NCBI GenBank assembly: GCA_046346665.1
Contig: JAXMHQ010000009.1
Span: 1-64,000, forward strand
Origin: JAXMHQ01 sp046346665
GTDB taxonomy: Bacteria; Verrucomicrobiota; Verrucomicrobiia; Limisphaerales; JAXMHQ01
DNA length: 64,000 bases
Reading direction: 5' to 3'
Shown: piece by piece, positions 9,191 to 17,614 of the stretch
Layout of the letters: the number at the start of each line of letters is the position of its first letter
How positions within the stretch are numbered: the stretch's first letter is position 1
Program-made: the position numbers and the translations under genes
The notes under the pieces: generated by a model
Told to the model about the DNA's origin: nothing
Seen by the model: only the letters and a program-made list of their open reading frames with translations
Databases searched by the model: none

Positions 9191-9208
9191 GCCCTCTCCC
9201 GAGAGGGC
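9191..9208. other. hairpin in the leader of the PEP-CTERM gene
   Basis: GCCCTCTC and GAGAGGGC are perfect inverted arms separated by two bases, 34 bases before the start codon at 9243. It could shape the leader or end an upstream transcript; no T-run follows. Confidence 0.4.
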
Positions 9209-9242
9209 TTCGATCGAAAACCCGAAACCAGAAGATAAAATC

Positions 9243-9908
9243 ATGAGTATTCAGAAAACCTTGATTGCGGCTGCCGTGGTGGGGATGGCTTTGTCCTCCC
9301 AAGCGCAGCAACTAAGTTACACGTTTGATACCGATGCCCAGGGATTTCAACACATGCCCTGGACCGCGGGTCCCGCCGGTTGGTCCGGCGGCGCGGCCAT
9401 CCAGGCGCAGCCCACAGTGGGCGGCTGGACTCTTGGCGGTTCCTTTAATTTCTACAAGGAATTCGGCTGGAACAATGGCCAGCAGGAAATGCAGCAGATC
9501 GCTGCCACCGGCAACGGTCACATCTCGTTTGATCTCATCATGGACGGCGCCACGAGCTTCAACTCCGGCGCGTCGGGATGGTATCAGATGGAACTCGCCG
9601 GCAACAGCGCCGGTGCGCATGGTTGGACGCAGCTGGGCAATATTTTCACTGCCGGCACGTATCATGACGCCTCGGACATGTCGCTCGTGAGCCAGCACTT
9701 CGATTATACCTTCAGCCAGCTCGGCTGGGGTGATGCCGAAGACGCCGCGGGTTGGTTCCAGATCTACTTCGGTGCGAACTCCGACAGCGCGTTCCCGGTG
9801 AAGTTCTACCTGGATAACGTGAACTGCTACGTGGTTCCGGAACCCTCCACGCTCGCGCTGGCCGGACTCGGCTCCGCCGCGATGCTGGTGCTCCGCCGCC
9901 GCAAGTAA
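9243..9908 (+). CDS. PEP-CTERM sorting-domain secreted protein
   Basis: 221 aa. A signal peptide (KTLIAAAVVGMALSSQAQ) is followed by an extracellular domain rich in Gly, Ser and Trp. The protein ends with a PEP-CTERM anchor: VPEPSTLALAGLGSAAMLVL and then RRRK. In other organisms this signal is cut by an exosortase and the protein goes to the surface or exopolysaccharide; no exosortase gene lies in this window. The body resembles beta-sandwich carbohydrate-binding folds in composition only. It is flanked by a leader hairpin and a strong terminator, so it is probably a highly expressed single-gene unit. Confidence 0.9.
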   Translation: MSIQKTLIAAAVVGMALSSQAQQLSYTFDTDAQGFQHMPWTAGPAGWSGGAAIQAQPTVGGWTLGGSFNFYKEFGWNNGQQEMQQIAATGNGHISFDLIMDGATSFNSGASGWYQMELAGNSAGAHGWTQLGNIFTAGTYHDASDMSLVSQHFDYTFSQLGWGDAEDAAGWFQIYFGANSDSAFPVKFYLDNVNCYVVPEPSTLALAGLGSAAMLVLRRRK

Positions 9909-9932
9909 TCCGTTTTTGTTGTTCCGAATTGT

Positions 9933-9972
9933 CACCCCGGCCTGGTTCGCCAGACCGGGGTGATTCGTTTTT
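9933..9972 (+). terminator. rho-independent terminator after the PEP-CTERM gene
   Basis: A 13-bp stem with one mismatch (CACCCCGGCCTGG, loop TTCG, CCAGACCGGGGTG) is followed by ATTCGTTTTT. Confidence 0.85.
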
Positions 9973-9975
9973 CAA

Positions 9976-10051
9976 GGGCGAAGCGGGAAGTGCGAAGGAC
10001 CAGGCAATTCAACTGGCCCCGCCTTCGCACCTCGAACTTCCCACTTCGCCC
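9976..10051. repeat. GCGAAG-type periodic palindrome
   Basis: GGGCGAAGCGGGAAGTGCGAAGG on the left is inverted as CCTTCGCACCTCGAACTTCC and CACTTCGCCC on the right. It lies between the PEP-CTERM terminator and the DUF481 gene. The rest of the gap (10052-10224) shows no gene or clear signal. Confidence 0.6.
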
Positions 10052-10224
10052 GAACTCGGGCTTGCGCTCGTTTGCACACCCGGATATATCTTCCGTCCCA
10101 GCGGGCGCTGTTTTGACATTACTTTCGCTGGACCGGGGGCGCCTGGGGCGCGGGGCACAATCGAGGGCGGCGAACTGCTTTTCGATTCGGGACTTTAAGG
10201 ATTCAATCAAGACTGTAACTCAAC

Positions 10225-11028
10225 ATGAACTGGAATCGTTCCCTGTCCATGGCGGCCGGACTGGCCGTCACTCTGGCCGGCTCCGCCGCGCACGCCGATG
10301 AAGCCGCCGCCGCCGTCACCTCCACCAACGCCGTCGTCCCTACGCCGCCACCCGCAAAGTGGAGCACCAGCCTGAACGTCGGCGTCACCATCACCAGCGG
10401 TAACAGCGACTCCCTGCTCGGCACCATCGACTTTCTGACTGACCGCAAGACGGACAAGAATGAATTGAAGATCGGCGGCGCGGGCGGTTACGGCGAAACC
10501 CGGAATACCAGCCAGGGCACCACCACCGTTACTATCAACGCCAATTTCGTCGGCGGATTTGTTCAAGACAACGTATCTTTTACGGAACGGCTCTACGGTT
10601 ATGCCCGCGTCGACGCTCGCCATGACGAGGTGGCCGACATCGCCTACCGCGTCCCGATCGGCGTCGGCGCCGGCTATTACGTCGTCAAAACCAAACCCAG
10701 CGAACTGAGCTTCGAATTGGGCCCGGGTTACCTCTGGCAAAAGGTCGGCGGCGTCGCCAGCGATTTCGCCACGCTGCGCATCGCGGAGTTGTTCCGGCGC
10801 GAGTTGACGGATCGATCCCGCCTGCGTGAAAACGTGGAATGGCTGCCCCAGATCGACAAGTTCAGCAATTACATCCTCAACGCCTCCATCACGCTCGAAG
10901 CCGACCTGACCAAGGACAAGAATTCCAACATGAGCCTCACCTTGCTCGATACCTACAACAGCGAACCCGCTTCCGGCAAGGAACGCAACGATCTCAAGCT
11001 CATCGCCGCCGTCGGCTGCAAATTCTAA
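10225..11028 (+). CDS. DUF481 family outer-membrane beta-barrel protein
   Basis: 267 aa. The signal peptide is MNWNRSLSMAAGLAVTLAGS with cleavage near AHA. The body follows the DUF481/YdiY pattern: SLNVGVTITSGNSDSLLG at the start, repeated amphipathic strands ending in aromatic residues, and NDLKLIAAVGCKF with a C-terminal Phe as in outer-membrane barrels. The function of the family is unknown; salt or stress roles are proposed elsewhere. The EF-hand membrane protein gene starts 23 bases downstream with a strong AGGAG site and is probably in the same operon. Confidence 0.85.
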   Translation: MNWNRSLSMAAGLAVTLAGSAAHADEAAAAVTSTNAVVPTPPPAKWSTSLNVGVTITSGNSDSLLGTIDFLTDRKTDKNELKIGGAGGYGETRNTSQGTTTVTINANFVGGFVQDNVSFTERLYGYARVDARHDEVADIAYRVPIGVGAGYYVVKTKPSELSFELGPGYLWQKVGGVASDFATLRIAELFRRELTDRSRLRENVEWLPQIDKFSNYILNASITLEADLTKDKNSNMSLTLLDTYNSEPASGKERNDLKLIAAVGCKF

Positions 11029-11051
11029 ACCCAAAAAACCAGGAGCCCGCT

Positions 11052-13310
11052 ATGGCCACCCCCAATACCACGACCCATCGCTGGCGCTTCTTCAGCGCCG
11101 GCGGTTTCGACCAGGTCAAACTCGAAACCGGCGCCGACCTGATGAACCTGGATCAGCTCGACCAGAAACTCTGGGTGGCCCTGGCATGCCCCACCACGGG
11201 CATCGAGTTCGATCCCAAAACCGCCGCGCTCATCGACACCGACAAGGACGGACGCATCCGCGCCCCGGAATTGATCGCCGCCGTCAAATGGGCCGGGTCC
11301 ATGCTGAAAAACCCGGATGACCTCATCCGGGGCGGCGATTCCGTCGCCCTCGCCGCCATCAACGACAGCCATCCCGAAGGCAAACAAATCCTCGCCTCCG
11401 CCCGCCAGATCCTGGCCAACCTCGGACATTCGGACGCCGCCGCGATCTCCCTCGCGGACGCCTCCGATGCCGGCCGGATTTTCTCCAATACCACGTTCAA
11501 CGGCGACGGCATCATCCTTCCCGAATCCGCCTCCGACGACGCCACCCGCGCCGTCATCGCCGACATTCTCGCCTGCATGGGCGCCGTGACGGATCGCTCG
11601 GGCAAACCCGGCATCGACCAGGCCAGGGCCGACGCCTTTTTCACCGAAGCCGCCGCTTACGATGCCTGGGTGAAGCAGTCCGAATCCGACGCGAAATCCA
11701 TCCTGCCGGCCGGCGATGCCACAGCCGCCGCGGCCGCCGCGGTCCGGGCCATCCGGGCAAAAGTGGATGACTACTTCACGCGCTGCCGCCTGGTGGCGTT
11801 CGATCCCCGCACCTCCGCCCTGATGAACCGCAAGGAGGAGGAATATCTTGCTGTGGCAGGAAAAGACCTCAGCGCGAATGCCGCGGAAATCGCAGGCTTC
11901 CCGCTCGCCCAGGTGGCGGCGGGACGTTCGCTGCCCCTGAAAGGCGCCGTGAACCCGGCCCACGCCGCCGCCGTCGCGGCGCTGGCGTCCGCCGCCGTGA
12001 AACCGCTGCTCGGCGACAAGACCGAGTTGACCGAATCCGACTGGGCCGCGTTGCAGTCGAAACTGGCGGCCTTCGAAGCCTGGCAGGCCGCCAAGCCGGC
12101 CGGCAGCATCGAAAAACTCGGCGCCGCCCGCATCCGCGAACTCAACGCCGGCAAATCCCGCGACGCCGTGAACGCGCTCATCGCGAAGGACAAGGCGCTC
12201 GAACCCGAGGCGACCACCATCGCCAATGTCGAAAAGCTCGTGCGCTACGTCCGCGACCTGCGCCTGCTCTGCATCAATTTCGTCAGCTTCAAGGATCTCT
12301 ACGACGGCGGCGAACCCTCCATTTTCCAGAGCGGGACCCTCTACCTCGACCAGCGCTCCTGCACGCTCTGCCTCAACGTCGACGACGCCGGCCGCCACGC
12401 CGCCATGGCCGGACTCGCCGGCGCCTACCTCGCCTACTGCGATTGCGTCCGGAAAGGCACCGGCGAAAAGAAAAGCATCGTCGCCATCATCTCCCAGGGC
12501 GATGACGACAATCTCATGGTCGGCCGCAACGGGATCTTCTACGACCGCAAGGGCCTCGATTACGACGCCACGATCACCAAGATCATTTCGAATCCGATCA
12601 GCCTGCGCCAGGCGTTCTGGCTTCCTTATAAGAAACTCGTCCGAATCATCGAGGAACAGATCGCCAAGCGCGCCGCGGCGGCGGACGCCTCGTCCGATGC
12701 CATGTTGAACCAGGCAGCTACGGGCGCCGTCCAGGCCGACAAAGCCAAGCCGGCCGAACCGAAGAAAATCGACGTCGGCACGGTGGCCGCCCTGGGCGTC
12801 GCCGTCGGCGCCATCAGCGGCGCCCTGGGCTACTTCCTCGGCCTGTTCAAGGGCGTAGAACCGTGGCGCCTGCCCCTGATCGTCATCGGGCTGGGCCTGC
12901 TGATTTCCACGCCGTCGCTGGTCCTGGCCTACATGAAGCTGCGCAAACGCAACCTGGCGCCCATCCTCGACGCGAACGGCTGGGCCGTGAATGCCAAAGC
13001 CAGGATCAATGTGCCCTTCGGCACCAGCCTGACCGGCATCGCAAAGAAACCCCCGGGCTCCACCATCGACCTCGGCGACCGTTACGCGGAAAAAACCGCC
13101 GTCTGGCCCAAAGTCCTCATCGTGGCGTTCCTCCTCTGGTGGGCTTATGCCTTCCTCAATGATGACGCCGGACGATTGTATCGGTGGACCGACGGGCGTT
13201 TCGGCAAAAGGCCCGCCGAACTGCAAAGGTTACTGGATCAGCAGAAAGCTGCGGCCGACATCAAGGCCCTGGATTCGGCGTCCAAACCCGCCGAACCCGC
13301 CAAGCCGTAG
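11052..13310 (+). CDS. large EF-hand-like membrane protein of unknown function
   Basis: 752 aa, not recognised. The N-terminal region contains one EF-hand-like loop (DTDKDGRIRAPEL), consistent with calcium binding. The middle 500 residues are Ala-rich and helical with a Cys-containing patch (LYLDQRSCTLCLNVDD). The C-terminal fifth has three hydrophobic segments: VAALGVAVGAISGALGYFLG, LPLIVIGLGLLISTPSLVL and KVLIVAFLLWWAYAFL. The ATG at 11052 lies 7 bases after AGGAG; the frame is open further upstream only through the DUF481 gene. The pairing with a barrel protein suggests an envelope role, which is inference. Confidence 0.8.
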   Translation: MATPNTTTHRWRFFSAGGFDQVKLETGADLMNLDQLDQKLWVALACPTTGIEFDPKTAALIDTDKDGRIRAPELIAAVKWAGSMLKNPDDLIRGGDSVALAAINDSHPEGKQILASARQILANLGHSDAAAISLADASDAGRIFSNTTFNGDGIILPESASDDATRAVIADILACMGAVTDRSGKPGIDQARADAFFTEAAAYDAWVKQSESDAKSILPAGDATAAAAAAVRAIRAKVDDYFTRCRLVAFDPRTSALMNRKEEEYLAVAGKDLSANAAEIAGFPLAQVAAGRSLPLKGAVNPAHAAAVAALASAAVKPLLGDKTELTESDWAALQSKLAAFEAWQAAKPAGSIEKLGAARIRELNAGKSRDAVNALIAKDKALEPEATTIANVEKLVRYVRDLRLLCINFVSFKDLYDGGEPSIFQSGTLYLDQRSCTLCLNVDDAGRHAAMAGLAGAYLAYCDCVRKGTGEKKSIVAIISQGDDDNLMVGRNGIFYDRKGLDYDATITKIISNPISLRQAFWLPYKKLVRIIEEQIAKRAAAADASSDAMLNQAATGAVQADKAKPAEPKKIDVGTVAALGVAVGAISGALGYFLGLFKGVEPWRLPLIVIGLGLLISTPSLVLAYMKLRKRNLAPILDANGWAVNAKARINVPFGTSLTGIAKKPPGSTIDLGDRYAEKTAVWPKVLIVAFLLWWAYAFLNDDAGRLYRWTDGRFGKRPAELQRLLDQQKAAADIKALDSASKPAEPAKP

Positions 13311-13323
13311 AATAGCCGCAGGG

Positions 13324-13413
13324 TTGCTGGATTGTTGGATTATTGGTGGGGCGAGACTCCGTCGAGCCCTGAAATCAATTTAACAATCCAATAATTCATT
13401 AATCCAGCAATTC
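13324..13413. repeat. GGATT-octamer palindrome enclosing the GGTGGGGCGAGACTC block
   Basis: Left arm TTGCTGGATTGTTGGATTAT and right arm AACAATCCAATAATTCATT plus AATCCAGCAA form the stem. Between them sits one copy of the block GGTGGGGCGAGACTCCGTCG (from 13346). It fills the space between convergent genes. At other sites this block lies outside the octamers, so the nesting order is not fixed. Confidence 0.7.
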
Positions 13414-13424
13414 CCTGAGCCGGT

Positions 13425-14579
13425 TCAAATGGCTTTTCCGAGAATCCCCGCGAGTTCCTCCTCGGTGAGTTCGATTGGATTCGCTTTCATGCTGCTCGCC
13501 TGGGCGGCTTTCCGGATGATGTCCTGCGTGTGGCCGGCATCGATGCCATAGTTGCGCAGCGGGGCGATATTCAGATCGGCGACGAGCTGCCGCACCCATT
13601 CCACCCCCGCATCGGCCCCCGCCGCCGGGTTGCCGGTCAGGAGCCGGGCGACCTCTTCGTAGCGGCGCAAGGAAGGATGGTCCGGCCGGCGCGCGCGCAG
13701 GGCGGCGATGTTGGCGGCCATGACGTGCGGGAGCAACGCGGCGCAAAGGGCGCCGTGCGGGGCGGGAAACATGCCGCCGAGCGGCCCGGCGAAACCATGA
13801 ACCGCCCCCAGACCCGCGTTGGCGAGTGCCAGCCCCCCGAACAAACTCGCCAGGGCCATGTCGCGTCGCGCGGCCCGATCGGCGCCGTTCCGAAAAGCGG
13901 CAGGCAATGCCGCGGCCGCGCGGCGAATGCCCTCCACACAAATAGAATCGGTCATCGGATTCGCCCGCGCACAAACATAAGGTTCAATCAGCTGAGTCAG
14001 TGCATCCAGCCCCGTGCTCGCCGTAATGACGGGCGGCAGATCATAGGTCAGTTCCGGGTCAACGAGGGCGACACCGGGAATCATGGACGCGCTGCGGAGA
14101 CTAACTTTGACCCGGTGTTCGGGCGACGCCAGGACGGCATTGCGCGTGGCTTCGGAACCCGTGCCGGCAGTGGTGGGGATGGCGACATACGCCGCTGAAC
14201 TGTGCGCCAGTGGTTTCCCGCGGCCAATCACTTCCACATATTCGAGCAAATCCCCCTCGTTCCTGAGCATGGCGGCGATCGCCTTGCCGGCATCGATAAC
14301 ACTGCCACCGCCCATCCCGATCACGAAGTCGCATCCGGCCGACCTGGCCGCCGCCACGCCTTGCCGAACCGTCTCAAGTTCCGGCTCGCCCGGCACTGAA
14401 TACGTCGTGATTGCCAAGGATTGAGCCTGCAGGAGGGCCAGCAGGCGGCTCGCGCGCGATGCGTCGCGTCCCACAACGACGAGGGGATGCCGGCCGGCAG
14501 CTTTGGCGATGTCCCCGGCGGCGGCGAGCTGGCCTTCCCCAAAGAGAATCCGGCCTGGAGCGGCGAATTCAAATTTCAT
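13425..14579 (-). CDS. iron-containing alcohol dehydrogenase
   Basis: 384 aa, group III (Fe-ADH) NAD(P)-dependent dehydrogenase. The cofactor loop is GMGGGSVIDAGKAIA, followed by PTTAGTGSEATRNAV. Metal ligands are expected at Asp in LDALTQLIEPYV, at His in AVHGFAGPLGG and at His in FPAPHGALCAALLPHV. Substrate cannot be read from the sequence; maleylacetate reductases and butanol-type enzymes share this pattern. The start at 14579 lies one base past the stop of the upstream monooxygenase gene, so the two are translationally coupled. A frame extension to 14729 is antisense-like arginine-rich sequence and was not used. Confidence 0.9.
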   Translation of the reverse strand: MKFEFAAPGRILFGEGQLAAAGDIAKAAGRHPLVVVGRDASRASRLLALLQAQSLAITTYSVPGEPELETVRQGVAAARSAGCDFVIGMGGGSVIDAGKAIAAMLRNEGDLLEYVEVIGRGKPLAHSSAAYVAIPTTAGTGSEATRNAVLASPEHRVKVSLRSASMIPGVALVDPELTYDLPPVITASTGLDALTQLIEPYVCARANPMTDSICVEGIRRAAAALPAAFRNGADRAARRDMALASLFGGLALANAGLGAVHGFAGPLGGMFPAPHGALCAALLPHVMAANIAALRARRPDHPSLRRYEEVARLLTGNPAAGADAGVEWVRQLVADLNIAPLRNYGIDAGHTQDIIRKAAQASSMKANPIELTEEELAGILGKAI

Positions 14580-14580
14580 G

Positions 14581-14886
14581 TCACCAGCCCGAGTCGTCGG
14601 GGAACAGGTTGGTGTGTTTGACGCCGGTCCGCGGTTCAGCCATCCACGGGGCCACGGTATCCCGCCATTTCTGGTAATGCGCCGTTTCCTTGTGCGCCGC
14701 CGGCGCATCCGCCGTCCGGTAAACTTCAATCAGCACAAACCGCGTCGGATCCTCCTGCTGCTGGATCACGTCGAACCGCGCGACGCCGGGTTCCCGGACG
14801 CTATTGCGGGCATTCTCCAGCGAGGCGGCTTTGAACGCCTCAACGAATTCGGCTTTGACCCGGACGTGGACGAGAGTAACGAGCAT
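14581..14886 (-). CDS. antibiotic biosynthesis monooxygenase (ABM/LsrG-like) domain protein
   Basis: 101 aa, a single ferredoxin-like ABM fold: MLVTLVHVRVKAEFVEAFKA, then EPGVARFDVIQQQEDPTRFV, LIEVYRTADAPAAHKET and HYQKWRDTV. The helix-1, HxxF-like and His-x-x-x-Trp positions are typical of small heme- or cofactor-free monooxygenases and of LsrG/YgiN. Coupled to the Fe-alcohol dehydrogenase (one-base gap), it probably processes the same small oxygenated compound; which one is unknown. Confidence 0.85.
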   Translation of the reverse strand: MLVTLVHVRVKAEFVEAFKAASLENARNSVREPGVARFDVIQQQEDPTRFVLIEVYRTADAPAAHKETAHYQKWRDTVAPWMAEPRTGVKHTNLFPDDSGW

Positions 14887-15075
14887 AAGTGCGTGACAGT
14901 TTTCAAATGAGCGACCGCCGGAAAGTTAAAGGATCCCGATGCATTTGAAAATACCCACCACCTCACCGCCATCCGCCCCCCAGCCCCCCCGAAAGCATCC
15001 ATTGCAACCCGTAGAAAGCGCCAAATTCACGATTATAGGACTGACCCCTCTCCGGGCCTTCAAGCTCAATTATGG

Positions 15076-15161
15076 GGTCGAGGGTCGACAGTCGAGAGTC
15101 GAGGGCAAGACTTCCATGCGCGACGCGTCAGCTCTCGACCCTCGACCCTCGACTCTCGACC
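15076..15161. repeat. GTCGAGA-type palindrome with central core
   Basis: Left units GGTCGAGG, GTCGACA, GTCGAGA, GTCGAGG and right units CTCTCGAC, CCTCGAC, CCTCGAC, TCTCGAC form the arms. The loop holds AAGACTTCCATGCGCGACG (15107-15125), clearly related to the core in the GGATT-type elements although the arm unit is completely different. The remaining part of this gap (14887-15075) shows no gene. Confidence 0.7.
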
Positions 15162-15164
15162 GCT

Positions 15165-16313
15165 TCAGTACCTGGGCACGTTATGGTCGATTTCGTCCGA
15201 CCAGGCCAGGATGCCGCCTTTGACGCTCTTGAGGTATTTGAATCCCTGTTCGCGGAGGAACTGCAGGGCTTTCAGCGAGCGGACGCCGCTTTTGCAGTGG
15301 ATGTAATACTGCTGGTTGGGATCCAACTCGGTGAAGCGCTGTTGCAGGACGCTCATCGGCAGCAACGGCACGCCCGGGACGTGGGCGATCTCGTGTTCGT
15401 CGGGTTCCCGGACGTCGAGCACTTTGATGCCCAGTTTGGGGTCGTCGAGGGCGCGTTTCATGTCCTGGACGGTGACTTCGTCCGGGTTGGACGCGGGTTG
15501 GGCGGGTTCCGGGTTGATGCCGCAGAACATTTCGTAATCGATCAGTTCCCTGATGGTGGGATGCTCGCCGCAGATGGGGCATTGGGGATCGCGGCGGAGT
15601 TTCAATTCCCGGAACTTCATGTCGAGGGCGTTGAAGAGGAGCAGTCGGCCGATGAGGGAACTGCCTTTGCCGAGGGCGAGCTTGAGGATTTCGGCGGCCT
15701 GGATGCAGCCGATGATTCCGGGCAGCACGCCGAGCACGCCGCCTTCGGCGCAGGACGGCACCATGCCGGGCGGAGGCGGTTCGGGGTACAGGCACCGGTA
15801 ACAGGGTCCTCCGAGATGCGGCGCAAACACGCTGGCCTGGCCTTCAAACCGGAAGATCGATCCGTAAACATTCGGCTTTTTCAACAGCACACAGGCGTCA
15901 TTGGTGAGATAGCGCGTCGGGAAATTATCAGTGCCGTCGACCACGATGTCGTAGGGCCGGATCAGGTCGAGGGCGTTTTCGCTGGTGATGCGGGTATTGT
16001 GGATGACGACTTCCACATTGGGGTTGATGCCGCCGATGGTTTCCTTGGCGGATTGGGCTTTGGGGCGGCCGACGTCCGCGTCCGTGTGGAGGATCTGGCG
16101 TTGGAGGTTGGAGTAGTCGACCGTGTCAAAGTCGACGATGCCGAGTTTGCCGATTCCCGCGGCGGCGAGGTACATGGCGATTGGGGATCCGAGTCCGCCG
16201 GCGCCGATGCAGAGCACGCTCGTTGAACAAATTTTCTTTTGGCCAGCCAGTCCGACTTCGGGCAGAATCAAATGCCGCGAGTAACGGCGAATCTCGTCAT
16301 TGTTCAATTGCAT
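15165..16313 (-). CDS. moeB: MoeB/ThiF-type adenylyltransferase with C-terminal rhodanese domain
   Basis: 382 aa. An E1-like domain (residues about 1-265) adenylates the C-terminal Gly-Gly of a sulfur-carrier protein: nucleotide loop GAGGLGSPIAMYLAAAG, zinc Cys in CYRC (171/174) and CPIC (245/248), and Cys188 in SCAEGGVLG. A rhodanese domain (about 285-382) has its active Cys340 in IHCKSGVRS. This fusion matches MOCS3/Uba4 and many bacterial MoeBR proteins, serving molybdopterin or thiamine/tRNA thiolation. ATG 16313 is chosen because homology starts at MQLNNDEIRRYSRHL; an upstream ATG at 16331 is possible. Confidence 0.92.
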   Translation of the reverse strand: MQLNNDEIRRYSRHLILPEVGLAGQKKICSTSVLCIGAGGLGSPIAMYLAAAGIGKLGIVDFDTVDYSNLQRQILHTDADVGRPKAQSAKETIGGINPNVEVVIHNTRITSENALDLIRPYDIVVDGTDNFPTRYLTNDACVLLKKPNVYGSIFRFEGQASVFAPHLGGPCYRCLYPEPPPPGMVPSCAEGGVLGVLPGIIGCIQAAEILKLALGKGSSLIGRLLLFNALDMKFRELKLRRDPQCPICGEHPTIRELIDYEMFCGINPEPAQPASNPDEVTVQDMKRALDDPKLGIKVLDVREPDEHEIAHVPGVPLLPMSVLQQRFTELDPNQQYYIHCKSGVRSLKALQFLREQGFKYLKSVKGGILAWSDEIDHNVPRY

Positions 16314-16432
16314 AGCGCGATTAAAGGCCATCGAAGGTATTGCACGCCCAGAATAAAGCAAGCCGACCCTCGGGGCAACCCAGGGCCGACGCATCGAATG
16401 TGGAAAGCGGCGCTCGATCGTGGAATGCAGAC

Positions 16433-16562
16433 GGTAGGGACGCCGCGCTGCGGCGTCCCCGCCCGCGACTCAGCGGGCGGAAAGCGGAACGGCGCCCGGC
16501 ATGCCCTCTGCAACGTTGCGCCGCTGGACGCGGCGCGGACGGCGCGGCGCGCCGTCCCTACC
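16433..16562. repeat. GC-rich multi-hairpin repeat with GGTAGGG/CCCTACC ends
   Basis: Outer arms GGTAGGGACG and CGTCCCTACC enclose several hairpins (GGGACGCCGC/GCGGCGTCCC; CCGCCCGC/GCGGGCGG; GCGCCGC/GCGGCGC). It fills most of the 326-base gap between the divergent moeB and purine phosphorylase genes. It resembles the shorter GGTAGGG element at 48446. Confidence 0.65.
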
Positions 16563-16639
16563 CGCGATTCATATGAGTCGGTCCCGCGGGGCAACCGGGT
16601 CACCGCGCCGGCGGCTGTCCGGATCGCCATCCATCGGTA

Positions 16640-17497
16640 ATGTCCACCCGCCCCAACACTGCCCGATCCGCCGCCGCGTTCCTCAAACGGCTGTCTACGC
16701 TCCGTCCATCCATTGCCATCATACTGGGCAGCGGATTCCAATCCGCGCTTCGCCATTTCTCTGTCGAACGGCGCATTTCCTATTCGCGTGTTCCGGGCTT
16801 TTCCGCGGTGAGTGTGGACGGCCATCGGGGAGAGATATTGCTGGGTCGCATGAGCGGCGTGCCGGTGATCGCCCTTTGTGGACGCGTGCATTTTCATGAG
16901 GGTTATCCCATGGAAACGGTGGTTTTTCCAATTCGCGTGCTGGCTGAGTTTGGCGTGCAGGATATCCTTCTGACGAATGCTGCGGGTGGCATCCGATCCG
17001 ATTTGCCGCGTGGGGCGTTCATGATTCTGCGAGATCACATTAACTTGATGGGGGTCAACCCGTTGCGGCTTTCCAGGAGGCCGGGGGATTCGGGGTTTGT
17101 GGATTTGACCGATACCTATTCCACTGATTTGCAGAAGTTGCTTCTCCGGGCGGGCAGGAAATGTGGAATCAGGCTTAAATCAGGCACTTACATCGCGGTC
17201 AGTGGTCCCAGTTATGAAACGCCGGCGGAGATTCGGGCATTTGCGCGTCTGGGGGCGGATGCTGTTGGTATGAGCACAGTTCCGGAGGCGATTGTGGCGC
17301 GGCACCATGGAATGCGGGTGGCGGGGTTATCCTGCATCACGAACCGGGCTGCGGGCTTGAGCCGCAAGCATTTGTCACATGCCGAGGTGTTGGAGACGGG
17401 GATGAGAGTTGAAGCTTTGGCAGCACAAATGCTGAAATACTTTATCGAATTCTATGGGCAATTTATGGCCCGACGACGGGGCCAAGCCGATCAGTGA
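16640..17497 (+). CDS. punA: purine nucleoside phosphorylase (trimeric type)
   Basis: 285 aa, cleaving purine (deoxy)ribonucleosides with phosphate to base and sugar 1-phosphate. Phosphate-site and substrate motifs of the trimeric family are all present: ILGSGFQSAL, GRVHFHEGYPM (His), LLTNAAGGIR, GPSYETPAEIR (Glu), VGMSTVPE and SCITNRAAG (Asn). The Asn in the last motif favours 6-oxopurines such as inosine and guanosine. A 9-bp perfect hairpin without a T-run (17508-17527) follows the gene. Confidence 0.93.
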   Translation: MSTRPNTARSAAAFLKRLSTLRPSIAIILGSGFQSALRHFSVERRISYSRVPGFSAVSVDGHRGEILLGRMSGVPVIALCGRVHFHEGYPMETVVFPIRVLAEFGVQDILLTNAAGGIRSDLPRGAFMILRDHINLMGVNPLRLSRRPGDSGFVDLTDTYSTDLQKLLLRAGRKCGIRLKSGTYIAVSGPSYETPAEIRAFARLGADAVGMSTVPEAIVARHHGMRVAGLSCITNRAAGLSRKHLSHAEVLETGMRVEALAAQMLKYFIEFYGQFMARRRGQADQ

Positions 17498-17507
17498 CGC
17501 AGCGGGT

Positions 17508-17527
17508 TTTCCGCGGAGCCGCGGAAA
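17508..17527. other. perfect hairpin after punA
   Basis: TTTCCGCGG and CCGCGGAAA form a 9-bp stem with a two-base loop, 11 bases past the stop. No T-run follows, so termination is uncertain. Confidence 0.4.
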
Positions 17528-17614
17528 GCTCGGTCTGGTTGCGTTTGGGTGTGTAAGTTTTGCAAGGCATATATGTGGGTGCCTGGAGTTCGCATGGTTT
17601 GGATTGGAAACTGA

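Noticed and set aside
11025..13226. 733-aa open frame antisense to the EF-hand membrane protein
   Set aside because: Gly/Ala/Asp-rich shadow; the sense gene has a ribosome binding site, EF-hand and membrane helices.
4681..16313. a molybdenum cofactor gene cluster (moaA with moeB)
   Set aside because: The two genes are 10 kb apart with unrelated genes and opposite strands between them.
16433..16562. riboswitch in front of the purine nucleoside phosphorylase gene
   Set aside because: No purine-riboswitch core seen; the structure belongs to the GGTAGGG repeat family.
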